A stretch of DNA of 64,000 nt from Diphasiastrum complanatum. Taxonomy: Eukaryota; Streptophyta; Lycopodiopsida; Lycopodiales; Lycopodiaceae. Every line of letters begins with the position of its first letter. The stretch's first letter is position 1. Position numbers and translations under genes: made by a program. The stretch covers positions 75,990,574-76,054,573 of the forward strand of contig CM055092.1 in the NCBI GenBank assembly GCA_029204225.1, in the 5' to 3' direction. The notes beneath the pieces were generated by a model. That model was not told where the DNA came from, did no database searches, and saw nothing but the letters and a program-made list of their open reading frames with translations. Positions 44,961-55,220 of this stretch are shown here, piece by piece.

Positions 44961-46170
44961 CTTAATTTGGCAAGTTCGGAGCTGTCTTGTAATGGGCAGA
45001 TGGATGCACCAGGTATCGACAAAGATGGTTCGTGGCGGCTTTTTTGCTTTTAGTAGAAGGGATGGACTTATGGCGATGTGTAGACATGGTCTTTGAGCGT
45101 GACTTCTCTAAAATATTATGAGATCTTTTTTTTTTGGGATGAGGGACGGCTACGGTTTCATCAACATTTTCAGAGGCCGGCTTTGTGACATGAGCAGTGG
45201 TAGAAGCGGGCTTGCGAGGTCCAATAGATACACCTTTTGAACTCCATAATGAATAGACCAGATCTTTTCCCTCAGCAATAGCACCTAAAACCATTTTTAA
45301 GCATTGCTTCATGCTCTGGACAGAAACAAAAATCAAATTTAAAATATAATGACTAAAAGCCTAAATCTAAAAGTTTAAATAATTTTATATTTAATAACAA
45401 CTATGCTAGGCATGAAACAAACATGATTAAAAATATATTTTATAGTTACTCACTAAAGTAACTAGAGCTTTATCAAAATAGGCTTTGATGGCCTCGTCTT
45501 GACAAAGTCGGATCTTTATCATAGTCTCGTTCAGAATGAAAATAGAACGAGACTTATTTGTCTCCTTTACAATTATATTCACAAAACCTTCTTCTTCCAA
45601 ATTGGAAACCTACTTTGGAAAATTGTTTATCTTTAATCATTTTACAAAATTGCTTAAAAGCAATCTGTTTGAAAGCAATTGGCTCTTCGTTTACAGCTCT
45701 AATCAAATATCCCATATTCTTATTGGATATTGTATACTCTTGCTTGGGTAGAAATATGGAAGCAAGTGCGAAGCGAACAAAACTTTTCAGATTAGGGTCT
45801 CTGATATTAGATAACTTGTACTCTCTCTTTTCAAGGTATGCTTCTTCCTGGAAGACTCTGCTTCGGGTAATATAATCAAGCTTAGTTATTAGAATAATAC
45901 CGTCTATAGGCAAGTCTAATGCATGACAATAAAAGTCTTTTGTAATAACAATTTTCTAACTGCGGACATCACTACAAGTGTGTCCATCCTTAGTTTCATC
46001 TAGATTTTGAATTAGCTCATGGCATAATTCTGATAAAATAACCGAAGATTTGAATTGAAGCAATCCTTCAATTTTAGCTCGAATGGCAAAGGGTTGCAAA
46101 ACCGGTAAGATTGGTTTTGGATGAGTTTAAAATTTGATAGCATTGATGGCGGCCATTGCAAAGCTTTTAA
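44961..46170 (-). pseudogene. Post-integrase ORF remnant of gypsy element N
   Basis: Minus strand from MAAINAIKF (about 46155): LQPFAIRAKIEGLLQFKSSV, a stop, then a better open part (45913-45440) with GYLIRAVNEEPIAFKQIAFK, a frameshift near 45600 and a possible GT donor at about 45452. A good acceptor, TTTTTGTTTCTGTCCAG, ends near 45318, and the next frame (45316-45050) encodes SMKQCLKMVLGAIAEGKDLV and a basic stretch. The role is unknown. Its place after a gypsy integrase and a YL-A-E motif recall the element-K post-Pol ORF. It may have been spliced. Confidence 0.45.
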
Positions 46171-46900
46171 ATGCAAGAAAACTAGCGATGGCAGTAGTGA
46201 GAGTGTTGGATCATAACAAGAGAGACAAGGTAACGATCATGAAGGTAGCATAGAAAGTGAAAATGAACAAAAAAGCAGAAGTGTTTGAAGTGTTTGGCAT
46301 ATTAATGATATGTCGGTGGATCAGACCAGTATTTATTAGAAAGTGTCTTCCTTATATTGAAGGTACACTCCTAAAAAATAAAGTCTAAAAGTATTAAATG
46401 TAAATAACTTCAGTAAAATAAGTTGGCCGAATATCACAAAACCATATGTGTCGCAATTTTTGCACACAAAAAATGGTGTGTACAAACATAACAAATTCCA
46501 CAATGCTGTCACAATTTTTGCATAACACAATGGAAATTATATGCAAAGCGAAGGCCCTCGGATTTTTCGCATATTTTTTATACGTTGGAAATAATTAGAA
46601 AACAAATACAAAGAATGTCGGAATTTTTGAAAAATGAAAATGGAAAGTGGACATGAAAAGTGAATGGAAAACTTACTAACAAAAGAGTCAGGTTTTTCGC
46701 AAATCATTTTTGGCAAAAATACCAATAAAAACAATGAACATGTAGTGTCGCATTTTTTGGCAAAAATACAAACTCTGGAACATACAAATGGAACAATACT
46801 ATCACATTTTTTGGCAACCTAAAATAGAAAAGTGTCGCATATTTCGCATTCTTCGCAAACAAAAGTTGTGAAGCTTAACTTGTTCATTTTGTTCAAAAAT
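46171..46900 (-). repeat. AT-rich spacer with recurring TGTCGCA/TTTTT/GCAAA motif
   Basis: At least eight loose copies of a motif like GTCGCATTTTTTGGCAAA occur between about 46448 and 46860, spaced roughly 30-70 bp apart. It lies between the integrase end and the post-integrase ORF of element N, so it would be in the transcript's untranslated spacer. Confidence 0.5.
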
Positions 46901-47885
46901 TAGTCATAATACTGCTTCACCCTTGATCCATTTACTCGAGTATCAAGTAAATGTCCTTTGAGATCTATTTATTGTAACTTGTTAAAGACTACGACCTTAT
47001 AAGATCCCACCCATTTTGTGTGCAATTTTCCTAGAAACAACATGTGTCTGTTGTTATACATAAGCACATAGTCTCCACATTTGATTTTGATCTTTTTGAT
47101 AGATTCATCAAAATTATCTTTTCTTTTAATCTGGACCCGTTCACTTTCAATTAATGCTAAACGACAGTGCTCTTCCAGCTGTGTTATAGCTATCATTCGC
47201 TCTTGAAGGTTATCGTCCTTATTCATATGTTCCTCATTATCAATGTGGAAGGTTGGAACTTTGAACAACATAGGTAATATTGAGTGCATTCCATATACAA
47301 TGTAGTATGGAGTCTGCCTAGTTGTAATTTTCTCGGCAGTTCAATATGCCCATAAAACCGCTGGTAACTTTTGGTCCCAATCGGAAGAATGTATTTCTAT
47401 CATTTATTCAAAAATTTTGCACAAGATTCCATTGGCTCGCTCAGTGAGTCCGTTAGCTTTGGGATTATACGGAGTGGTTTGACGATGTGTGATAGAAAAA
47501 TATTATAACATAGCTTCAATGGTTTGGTTAAGAAAATGGGTACCCTTATCACTAACATGTTCTAAGGGACATCCATAGCGAGTGATGATGTTTTGAAACA
47601 AAAACTTTGCCACTGTTTTGGCATCGTTTTTAATTGTAGCTTTGGCCTCTACCATTTGGTAGCATAGTCCGTTGCAACGAGAATGTGATGTTGGCGGATT
47701 TTATGAGTGGTTGGTTTGATAGGCCCTAGAGAATCTATTCCCCACTTCTCAAAAGATGCAAAGGGAGTAATGGGTGTAAGTGGCCAATGAGTCGTGAAGC
47801 AGGGATTTCCCATCCTCTGACATGCATTACATTTTTGACTGAAAATTTTAACATCTCTAAACACGATTTGTTTTGGGACTTTCAC
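46901..47885 (-). pseudogene. gypsy integrase (element N, broken)
   Basis: Minus strand: CNACQRMGNP (zinc domain end), PFASFEKWGIDSLGP (first Asp), HILVATDYATKW, then after a frameshift SDKGTHFLNQTIE (second Asp), PYNPKANGLTERANG (Glu), QTPYYIVYGMHSILP, CGDYVLMY and LHTKWVGSYKVV. Frameshifts and stops lie near 47640-47300. The RT side is missing; at 47885 the sequence changes to debris next to gene P. Confidence 0.8.
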
Positions 47886-48164
47886 TTGAAAAAAAGTAAT
47901 CTTTTTTTGCGTTTTTTAATGGTCCTAGTTTAAGGCCAACATCATGGATTTTTTTAATAAATATCTAAATTTTGTTTTTAAAAAAAACCAAAAAAAAAAT
48001 ATTTTAATGAAGAACTACAAGTTTTTTGTTGTAAACTTCATAAAACCATCATAATTACAAATGAAATAATAATTCAAGAGAACAAATGATTTTTGAAACT
48101 CAAAATCCCATTGGTATACAAAATAGCTTAAATTATATTTGCACATTCTTTTTTTTGAAGTACA
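47886..48164. other. Poly-A/T-rich junction sequence
   Basis: Low-complexity sequence between gypsy remnant N and the tail of gene P. Nothing else seen. Confidence 0.4.
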
Positions 48165-48562
48165 TTTTCTAAGGAATTTTCACTGATGCCTCTCAATTCA
48201 GAACTTGACATATTCTCAACACTCGTTTTCAGCTGATGAAGTGGAAGACCCATCTTCTTCATCAGAGTCAACTGGCATGTCTTCTTCAGAATCCGCGTCT
48301 AATGTTGACAGTAAACCTTGTAAATCAGCTTTTCTCTATTGATGACGAGTGGAGGATGATGGTTTTTCTAAGGAATTTTCACTGATGCCTCTCAATTCAG
48401 AACTTGACTTATTCTCAACACTCTCGTTTTCAGCTGATGAAGTGGAAGACCCATCTTCATCAGAGTCAACTGGCATGTCTTCCTCAGAATCCGCATCTAA
48501 TGTTGACAGTAAACCTTGTAAATCAGCTTTTCTCTGTTGATGACGAGTGGAGGATGATGATA
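48165..48562 (-). repeat. Tandem 199-bp duplication in the acidic tail of gene P
   Basis: Two units, 48165-48363 and 48364-48562, differ by two short indels and a few bases. On the minus strand the right unit encodes an acidic Ser/Asp/Glu tail (LLSTLDADSEEDMPVDSDED) that is repeated by the left unit. Confidence 0.8.
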
Positions 48563-49359
48563 TGGTTGACTTTCATAGATGATTGGTCATTGTTGATTCA
48601 AAATTAAATGCCAAAACATCTACATCCTGTAGATTTAAATCGTCGACTCTTGGTTGATTTTTTGGCAATCTCTTTCTCTTGCCCTTTGGATCTACTTGCA
48701 ACATTTCGAGTTCGTACCTTCCCAAAAAAGCATTAATTGAAGTGGTGCGCAACCAATGGACACATAGTACTTTTGTTTGATTGCTATTTTGAATAAAACC
48801 AAGTACTTTGGCAATCCAAAATGGATGTCCTTCATTGTTTCTAAAGCTAGAAGTGCAACAAGACTTCCAATTTGGATTTCATTTAAATTACCACGCCATT
48901 TCATTTTTGCAGCTTTTACACTTTGCCTATTCTTCCTTGAGCCCACATAAATTTCATGTTCCTCACCTTGCACAAGCTGCAGGAAATCATTATCTCGAGG
49001 AAGATCTGAAGGTTCGACAGTCGTAGTTGATGTTCCTGATTTATGAGGCCAATGAAACTCATTAGTTGTTGATGTATGTTCGAGATCGAGCAAACTAATT
49101 TTTTGTTCCTCAAAAAAGTCCATCCACCAATGTTTATCAAACTCATCAAAAAAATGAAAAGCTGCCTGAATACTTGATTCCAAAAAATTTAATGAGGCAA
49201 ATGGAGCAATCTCACGATGTTCTCTTTGCGCCTTTTGTTCTTCTAGCAAGGACTTCAAGGGAGACAACACATCAAGCTTGATTTGAGTCGATGGAATGTT
49301 AAGCAAAAAGCGAACTCCTTCAAGAGGTAGCCACGAAACTGAATTTGAAAATAGTATTC
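48563..49359 (-). pseudogene. C-terminal part of DUF7869-like gene P (left of element H)
   Basis: Minus-strand continuation of the ORF broken by element H. From the insertion point the frame runs open through VSWLPLEGVRF and LLEEQKAQREHREIAPFA to TKCC-like end at 48692; after a one-base shift it continues as YELEMLQVDPKGKRKRLPKN (about 48720-48660), then a TGA (near 48577) and the duplicated acidic tail. The same frame on both sides of H, once one target copy is discounted, shows these were contiguous before the insertion. Confidence 0.65.
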
Positions 49360-50012
49360 TGTGAAAAACTCAGATCCAAAAGATGCTAAAGTTTCATAAA
49401 GATCTTGGCCATGGAAGTTATGCACATCTAGATTGAAAAAATGATAGAAATTGTGATGTTAAGCATACTAAACATCAACTAAACATCAAAATCTGATCAT
49501 AAGCTTCCACAAACAGAAACTTGCTGTCCCTGTCCGTACTTCAGAGCCTACAACCTGCATTTCACACGTGTGAAGCCATAGCAACAAAGAAAACACAATT
49601 CTAGTGGCTAGAATGCAAGATATGAACAAAAAAGTGAGAGAGAAGAAGATGGACCTTCAAAGAGCATAACATTCATTCAATAGAATGAAAATGAGATGTG
49701 TACATACTCGTGGAGATGGCTATTTATAGCAGCCATAGTGCCTCTTGGCCACTTGTCTTATGATAGGCTAAAATTGGGGTCCAATAGGATTCACCCATAT
49801 ACCTAGAAATTTGGTCAAATAGGAATGCACCAAATTATGAGCCAATAGAAGAGCTCCACACTCGACCTCCTCTAATTAATGTGACCTCAAAAGTAGTGTA
49901 TACATACTTTGGGCCTCTACATACATGTATGAACCTATCTCTAACTTTTATTTGGCCATAGGCCTACAAAATCTCAAGTTAGGAAAATACTACTAGTTGA
50001 CAATTTTTCACA
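49360..50012 (-). repeat. 3' LTR of element H
   Basis: TGTGAAAAACTC to AATTTTTCACA on the plus strand. Reverse TATA box (TATAAATA on the minus strand) at 49721-49728; palindrome TTCACACGTGTGAA at 49561-49574. The Gag-Pol stop codon (50008-50010) lies inside the LTR's first bases. Confidence 0.95.
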
Positions 50013-53000
50013 CTCCCTCTTCAACTAGTTTTAGCATAGATTTAGAAAGTACACCAAGACTTGTTCTATGCTTGAAAAATAAGTCCTTTCCCAATGCTTT
50101 GGTAAAGATATCAGCCACACATTCCTTTGATGGGACATGTTCAAGCTTGATCTCTTTTGCCAACACTTGTTCTCTCACAAAATGGTAAGCCACCTCGATA
50201 TGTTTGCTCCTTGCATGGAAAACCGGATTGCTTGCTAGACTTTGGGCTGAAAGGTTGTCACAAAAGATGATTGGACTCTCTGAAAAATCCAGCAAATGAA
50301 GCTCCATAATCATCCTCTTGATCCACACCATCTCCTTTGTGCATGATGTCAAAGCTTTGTACTCGGCCTCACTAGAAGAAAGTGATATAGTTGCTTGTTT
50401 CTTCGACATCCATGAGATAGCTCCATCACCTATGAAAATAGCATGTGCATTTATGGATTTTCTATCCATAAGGTCTCCTGCAAAATCTGAATCTGAAAAA
50501 CCAAATAAGTTAGGTGATGAGCCTCTATAAACAATGCCAAAATCTTTTGTTCCCGAGATGTATCTCAAGATCCTCTTTCCTAGTTTCCAATGTTCTATGC
50601 TAGGATCTTGCATGAATTGGCTTAATCTACCAACACAATAAGATAAATCAGGTCTTGTGATGGTTAGATATATAAGAGAACCTATTAGCTTCCTATAGAG
50701 AGTAATGTCCTCGAAGGATCTTTCATTACCTCTTATAGTTAGCTTTACATGTGATTCCATAGGTGTATCAATAGGATTTGCATCTACCATATGAAATCTA
50801 TTGAGAATAGAAATAGCATACTTCTCTTGTGAAATAAAAGTGATTTGAGAAGTTCTAATTACTTCTATTCCTAAGATATAGCTCAAAAGACCAAGATCAT
50901 GCACTTCAAATTCCTTTTTTAGTGCTTTCTTGATATCTTCTATATCTTCCTTGTTCCCTCCACTTAAAATAATGTCATCCACATAAATTAGAAGGATTGT
51001 AACATCATTAGCACTAATTCTAAAGTAAAGTGAATGATCATACTCACTCATAGTGAAGTTTTGAGAAAGTAGAAAAGAGTTAAGCCTAGCATACCAACTC
51101 CTTGGTGCTTGCTTAAGACCATACAAACTTTTTTGTAGAAAACACACATGATTAGGCTTGCTATGAGAAACATAGCTCTCGGGTTGCTCCATGTAGACTT
51201 CCTCTTCAAGATCACCATTCAAGAAAGCATTAGAAATGTCTAATTGCCAAAGATCCCATCCATAAAGAGTTGCAAGGGAAATGATTACTCTTATGCTCAC
51301 CATCTTTGCCACGGGTGCAAAGGTTTCCTCATAGTCAATGCCATGCTCTTGAGCATAACCTTTAGCCACCAACCTTGCCTTCAACTTGTTGATAGATCCA
51401 TCTTGATTTGTCTTTACCTTGAAGATCCATTTGCATCCAATTGCACTTTTGCCCTTTGGAAGCTCCACCAATCTCCATGTGTTGTTCTTCATAAGTGCTT
51501 CAAACTCAAGATCCATTGCTTGGATCCATTCCTCTTCTTGCCTTGCTTCATCTACACATGAAGGTACATCAAAAGAAGTTAGGAAAGCATAGTTGGATCC
51601 ATCCACCACTTGCTTACCTTTGCCATCATAAGTGAGCCTTGAGGGTTTCACTTTATGCCTTGGAGTTCTCCTTGGAATTTGACTTGAAGAGGCTTCTTCA
51701 ACATCCACATCCAATGTGTCATCAACTCCATTGTCATCAAGCACATTAGTTGCAACAACACCATCATCACTTGAAACAACTTTTGGAATGTTACCTTCAT
51801 CAAAAATGACATCCCTACTTGTGAACACTTTCTTGATTGAAGGAACATAAATCCTATATGCTTTGCTTACTTCACTATAACCAACAAAAATGCCCTTTCT
51901 TGAAGATGGATCCTCCTTAGTTCTATCATCAAGAGTAATGTTGAAGTAGCAAATGCATCCAAAAGTTCTTAGAAACTTGACATTAGGCTTCGTACCAAAC
52001 AAAGCTTCAAAAGGGGTTTTTCCTTCCAATACAACACTTGGCCATCTATTGCATAGGAAATTTGCACACAACAAAGCATCACTCCAAAAAGGTTTAGGAA
52101 GATTAGCATTCAATCTCATTGCCTTTGCACTCTCACACAAGGTTCTATTCTTCCTCTCGGCCACTCCATTTTGTTGTGGTGTTCTTGGACATGTGTACTC
52201 CCTCTTGATCCCATGCTCATCGCAAAAGGCTTTGAATTTGTTAGAAATGTATTCACCACCATTGTCGCTCCTCAAGCATTTGATTTTGGTTGTAAATTGA
52301 GTCTCAATAGCAACTTTGAACTTGACAAACACATCAAACACCTCATCCTTGCTCTTTAGTAGATAAACCCAACAAAATCTACTAAAATCATCAATGAAAG
52401 TTACATACATCTTAGCACCTCCATTGCTAATTGTAGTAACACCATGAATATCCGAATGCAAGAGAGAAAAAGGCATCTTAGATCTAGATATAGATCTAGT
52501 ATATGGCAATCTATGTGATTTAGACAAAGCACATTCTTCACAAACATGATTCAAGCAAGTAAGAGACTTGGGAAGTCCCCTTACTACCTCCTTTTTGGCT
52601 ATTACCTCCAAGGCCTTGTAGTTGAGATGTCCCATCCTTTTATGCCATACCTCTTGAATTGACATTTGTTCATTTGCCATGCATCCAACTTGGTTAGCAA
52701 CAACACATGCATCAAGCTTGAACAATTTCCCTTGCCTTTTCCCTTTTGCAATGATACTACACCCCTTTTTGATCAAGCAAGCATCACCATCAAACTCAAC
52801 TTTGAATCCTTTGTCAAGCATTTGGCTTACACTAAGTAAGTTCTTGGTAATGGATGGAATGAGCAAAACATCTTTCAATTCTATATTCCTATTTGTAGAA
52901 AGTGAAATAGGAATTGTGCCAATCCCCTTGATTGCACACTCACCATCATTTGCGGTATAGATTACCTTCCTATCACCATCAAATGCCATTAAAGATGAAA

Positions 53001-53958
53001 AATACTCTTTATGATATGTCATATGAGAAGTGGCTCCACTATCAATCCACCAAGGATCAATGTCTCCATGATTAGCCAACAAGCAAGATGACATAACAAA
53101 AGCATCATTTGAAAGAAGCTCATCCCCACCCTCATCAATAGTTAGATTGGTTTGCTTTTCCCCTTGATCCCTCTTTTTCTTAAAACAATCACTAGCAAAA
53201 TGCCCTTTGACTCCACAATAGAAACATTTTAGCTTAGATCTATCCTTCTTTTTGCCAAAAGTAGAGTGTTCACCTTGGTCTTGCCCTTTAGACCAATTGC
53301 TTTTACCTTTGCCCTTGAACTTGCCTTTAGAGAACATTGCCTCCTCTTCTCCTCCTTGAGATGTAGAAGATGCTCCCACTCTTGCTTGCAACCTGAATTC
53401 TTCAGCCAACAAGACCTCTTGCAAGTCTCCAACACTTGGTAAACATTTTTGGATAGCATAACTTTGAACAAGATTAGCATGATCATCCAACAAGCCATTG
53501 AGAATCACTTGAACAAGCTCCTCATTATTTATGCCATCATTAATGCATGCTAACTCATCATTCAATGCTTTAACTCTCAAAACAAAAGCATGTCCATTCT
53601 CACTCTTCTTTTGCATACAAGAAAAGATTTGCCTTCTTAAAGTCAACACTCTAGAAGTAGACTTGGATTCATAAACCTTCTTCAAGGCTTCCCAAGCTTC
53701 ACTAGATGATGTGCACTTACCAACCTCTTTGATAAGCTCATTTGTCACATTCATCTTGATCATGTGAAGGGCTTTCTTTGCCCTCTTGTCATACCTCAAT
53801 TGTTCTTGAGGTGCCAAAGGTCTCTCCTCCACACCTACAACAATATCCATCAACTCATTCATCTCAAGCAAAGACTCCATCCTTACTTTCCAAGTAGAAT
53901 AGTTGAGGGAGGTAAGCCTATCATTGCTTTCCAACATGTAGCCTCCATTTGTAGCCAT
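50008..53958 (-). CDS. copia Gag-Pol polyprotein, 1316 residues, intact
   Basis: Starts ATG GCT ACA after a ~600-bp leader. Gag 1-300 with CCHC knuckle CFYCGVKGHFASDC at 245-258; protease D-S-G at 306-308; pre-integrase zinc residues His439/His444 and Cys473/Cys476; integrase D503, D565, E601; RT with Asp907 and YVDD at 992-995; RNase H with Asp1156, Glu1197, Asp1234. No stop or frameshift. Gag and Pol are in one frame, as in many plant copia elements. The polyprotein ends KSMLKLVEEGV with TGA reaching into the LTR. It should be processed into capsid, protease, integrase and RT/RNase H in cytoplasmic particles. Gag is clearly related to those of A, B and L. Confidence 0.97.
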   Translation of the reverse strand: MATNGGYMLESNDRLTSLNYSTWKVRMESLLEMNELMDIVVGVEERPLAPQEQLRYDKRAKKALHMIKMNVTNELIKEVGKCTSSSEAWEALKKVYESKSTSRVLTLRRQIFSCMQKKSENGHAFVLRVKALNDELACINDGINNEELVQVILNGLLDDHANLVQSYAIQKCLPSVGDLQEVLLAEEFRLQARVGASSTSQGGEEEAMFSKGKFKGKGKSNWSKGQDQGEHSTFGKKKDRSKLKCFYCGVKGHFASDCFKKKRDQGEKQTNLTIDEGGDELLSNDAFVMSSCLLANHGDIDPWWIDSGATSHMTYHKEYFSSLMAFDGDRKVIYTANDGECAIKGIGTIPISLSTNRNIELKDVLLIPSITKNLLSVSQMLDKGFKVEFDGDACLIKKGCSIIAKGKRQGKLFKLDACVVANQVGCMANEQMSIQEVWHKRMGHLNYKALEVIAKKEVVRGLPKSLTCLNHVCEECALSKSHRLPYTRSISRSKMPFSLLHSDIHGVTTISNGGAKMYVTFIDDFSRFCWVYLLKSKDEVFDVFVKFKVAIETQFTTKIKCLRSDNGGEYISNKFKAFCDEHGIKREYTCPRTPQQNGVAERKNRTLCESAKAMRLNANLPKPFWSDALLCANFLCNRWPSVVLEGKTPFEALFGTKPNVKFLRTFGCICYFNITLDDRTKEDPSSRKGIFVGYSEVSKAYRIYVPSIKKVFTSRDVIFDEGNIPKVVSSDDGVVATNVLDDNGVDDTLDVDVEEASSSQIPRRTPRHKVKPSRLTYDGKGKQVVDGSNYAFLTSFDVPSCVDEARQEEEWIQAMDLEFEALMKNNTWRLVELPKGKSAIGCKWIFKVKTNQDGSINKLKARLVAKGYAQEHGIDYEETFAPVAKMVSIRVIISLATLYGWDLWQLDISNAFLNGDLEEEVYMEQPESYVSHSKPNHVCFLQKSLYGLKQAPRSWYARLNSFLLSQNFTMSEYDHSLYFRISANDVTILLIYVDDIILSGGNKEDIEDIKKALKKEFEVHDLGLLSYILGIEVIRTSQITFISQEKYAISILNRFHMVDANPIDTPMESHVKLTIRGNERSFEDITLYRKLIGSLIYLTITRPDLSYCVGRLSQFMQDPSIEHWKLGKRILRYISGTKDFGIVYRGSSPNLFGFSDSDFAGDLMDRKSINAHAIFIGDGAISWMSKKQATISLSSSEAEYKALTSCTKEMVWIKRMIMELHLLDFSESPIIFCDNLSAQSLASNPVFHARSKHIEVAYHFVREQVLAKEIKLEHVPSKECVADIFTKALGKDLFFKHRTSLGVLSKSMLKLVEEGV
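50013..50022 (-). promoter_or_regulatory. Polypurine tract of element H
   Basis: Minus strand GAAGAGGGAG directly before the 3' LTR; overlaps the last codons of Gag-Pol. Confidence 0.9.
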
Positions 53959-54554
53959 GTTGCAATGATTGATCTCTGATCTTTGACCTGTTCCAATGCA
54001 CTAAGCACTCTCTTGAATCAACAAATGAAACACAAGAAGAAATCACAAAGATTTGGAACCTAAAACCTTACTTTTTCTCTCTTTTCCTCACTTTTTCCTT
54101 AATTTTAGCCACTAGTTTTATGATTTCTTGATCAAACCAAGACCAAACCTCAATATACTTGCTTTTCCCTCACTCCTAAGATTGAAATACACTCTTGAAT
54201 CATTCAGCAAACTGAAAATCAGAGGGTTACATCAATTTTGAAGTTTTTGACATGAAGAAGCAAGAAATTGAATCAAAAAACTATATGCTAGAATGGAAAA
54301 CTAATAGGATCTTGTTGGATCTTGCATCTCCCTCTTTCCAAAACAATTTTTGTCTCCTTATTCTGATAAGTACAGAGGGAATTCGCCCTACTTCAATTGA
54401 AATGCATACAAATGATGTTTTGATCACAAAGATCCAATTTCTACACATAAATCAACAAGATTTTTAGCTAGAAACTTGATTGGAATGCTACAAAAGCAAA
54501 CTCGCCCACAAATCTCTTCTAAATCTGGCAAAACCTGCACATTTGGCCGCCTAA

Positions 54555-54567
54555 TGCTCTGATACCA
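54555..54567 (-). promoter_or_regulatory. Primer-binding site of element H
   Basis: Minus strand TGGTATCAGAGCA directly after the 5' LTR; initiator Met-tRNA. Confidence 0.92.
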
Positions 54568-55220
54568 TGTGAAAAACTCAGATCCAAAAGATGCTAAAGT
54601 TTCATAAAGATCTTGGCCATGGAAGTTATGCACATCTAGATTGAAAAAATGATAGAAATTGTGATGTTAAGCATACTAAACATCAACTAAACATCAAAAT
54701 CTGATCATAAGCTTCCACAAACAGAAACTTGCTGTCCCTGTCCGTACTTCAGAGCCTACAACCTGCATTTCACACGTGTGAAGCCATAGCAACAAAGAAA
54801 ACACAATTCTAGTGGCTAGAATGCAAGATATGAACAAAAAAGTGAGAGAGAAGAAGATGGACCTTCAAAGAGCATAACATTCATTCAATAGAATGAAAAT
54901 GAGATGTGTACATACTCGTGGAGATGGCTATTTATAGCAGCCATAGTGCCTCTTGGCCACTTGTCTTATGATAGGCTAAAATTGGGGTCCAATAGGATTC
55001 ACCCATATACCTAGAAATTTGGTCAAATAGGAATGCACCAAATTATGAGCCAATAGAAGAGCTCCACACTCGACCTCCTCTAATTAATGTGACCTCAAAA
55101 GTAGTGTATACATACTTTGGGCCTCTACATACATGTATGAACCTATCTCTAACTTTTATTTGGCCATAGGCCTACAAAATCTCAAGTTAGGAAAATACTA
55201 CTAGTTGACAATTTTTCACA
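54568..55220 (-). repeat. 5' LTR of element H
   Basis: Same 653-bp sequence as the left LTR by eye. Reverse TATA box at 54929-54936 and palindrome at 54769-54782. Transcription would run leftwards into the leader and gag. Confidence 0.95.

Larger units (their letters stand above)
49360..55220 (-). mobile_element. Element H: complete, apparently intact Ty1/copia retrotransposon
   Basis: 5861 bp. The two 653-bp LTRs (49360-50012 and 54568-55220) look identical by eye and are flanked by a perfect 5-bp target duplication, TATTC (49355-49359 and 55221-55225). Primer-binding site, leader, one uninterrupted Gag-Pol ORF and polypurine tract are all present. Identical LTRs mean a very recent insertion. 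It lies inside gene P. It is the best candidate in the window for an autonomous element able to mobilise relatives. Confidence 0.97.

Noticed and set aside
44968-45096. Plus-strand open frames with hydrophobic residues, read as a membrane protein
   Set aside because: They overlap reverse-strand copia RT and its neighbour and gain hydrophobicity only from antisense Lys/Glu codons.
51953-52300. Plus-strand open frame within element H
   Set aside because: Antisense to the intact integrase coding region; no independent start context or homology.
53764-53979. Plus-strand open frame opposite the start of element H gag
   Set aside because: Antisense shadow of conserved Gag codons.
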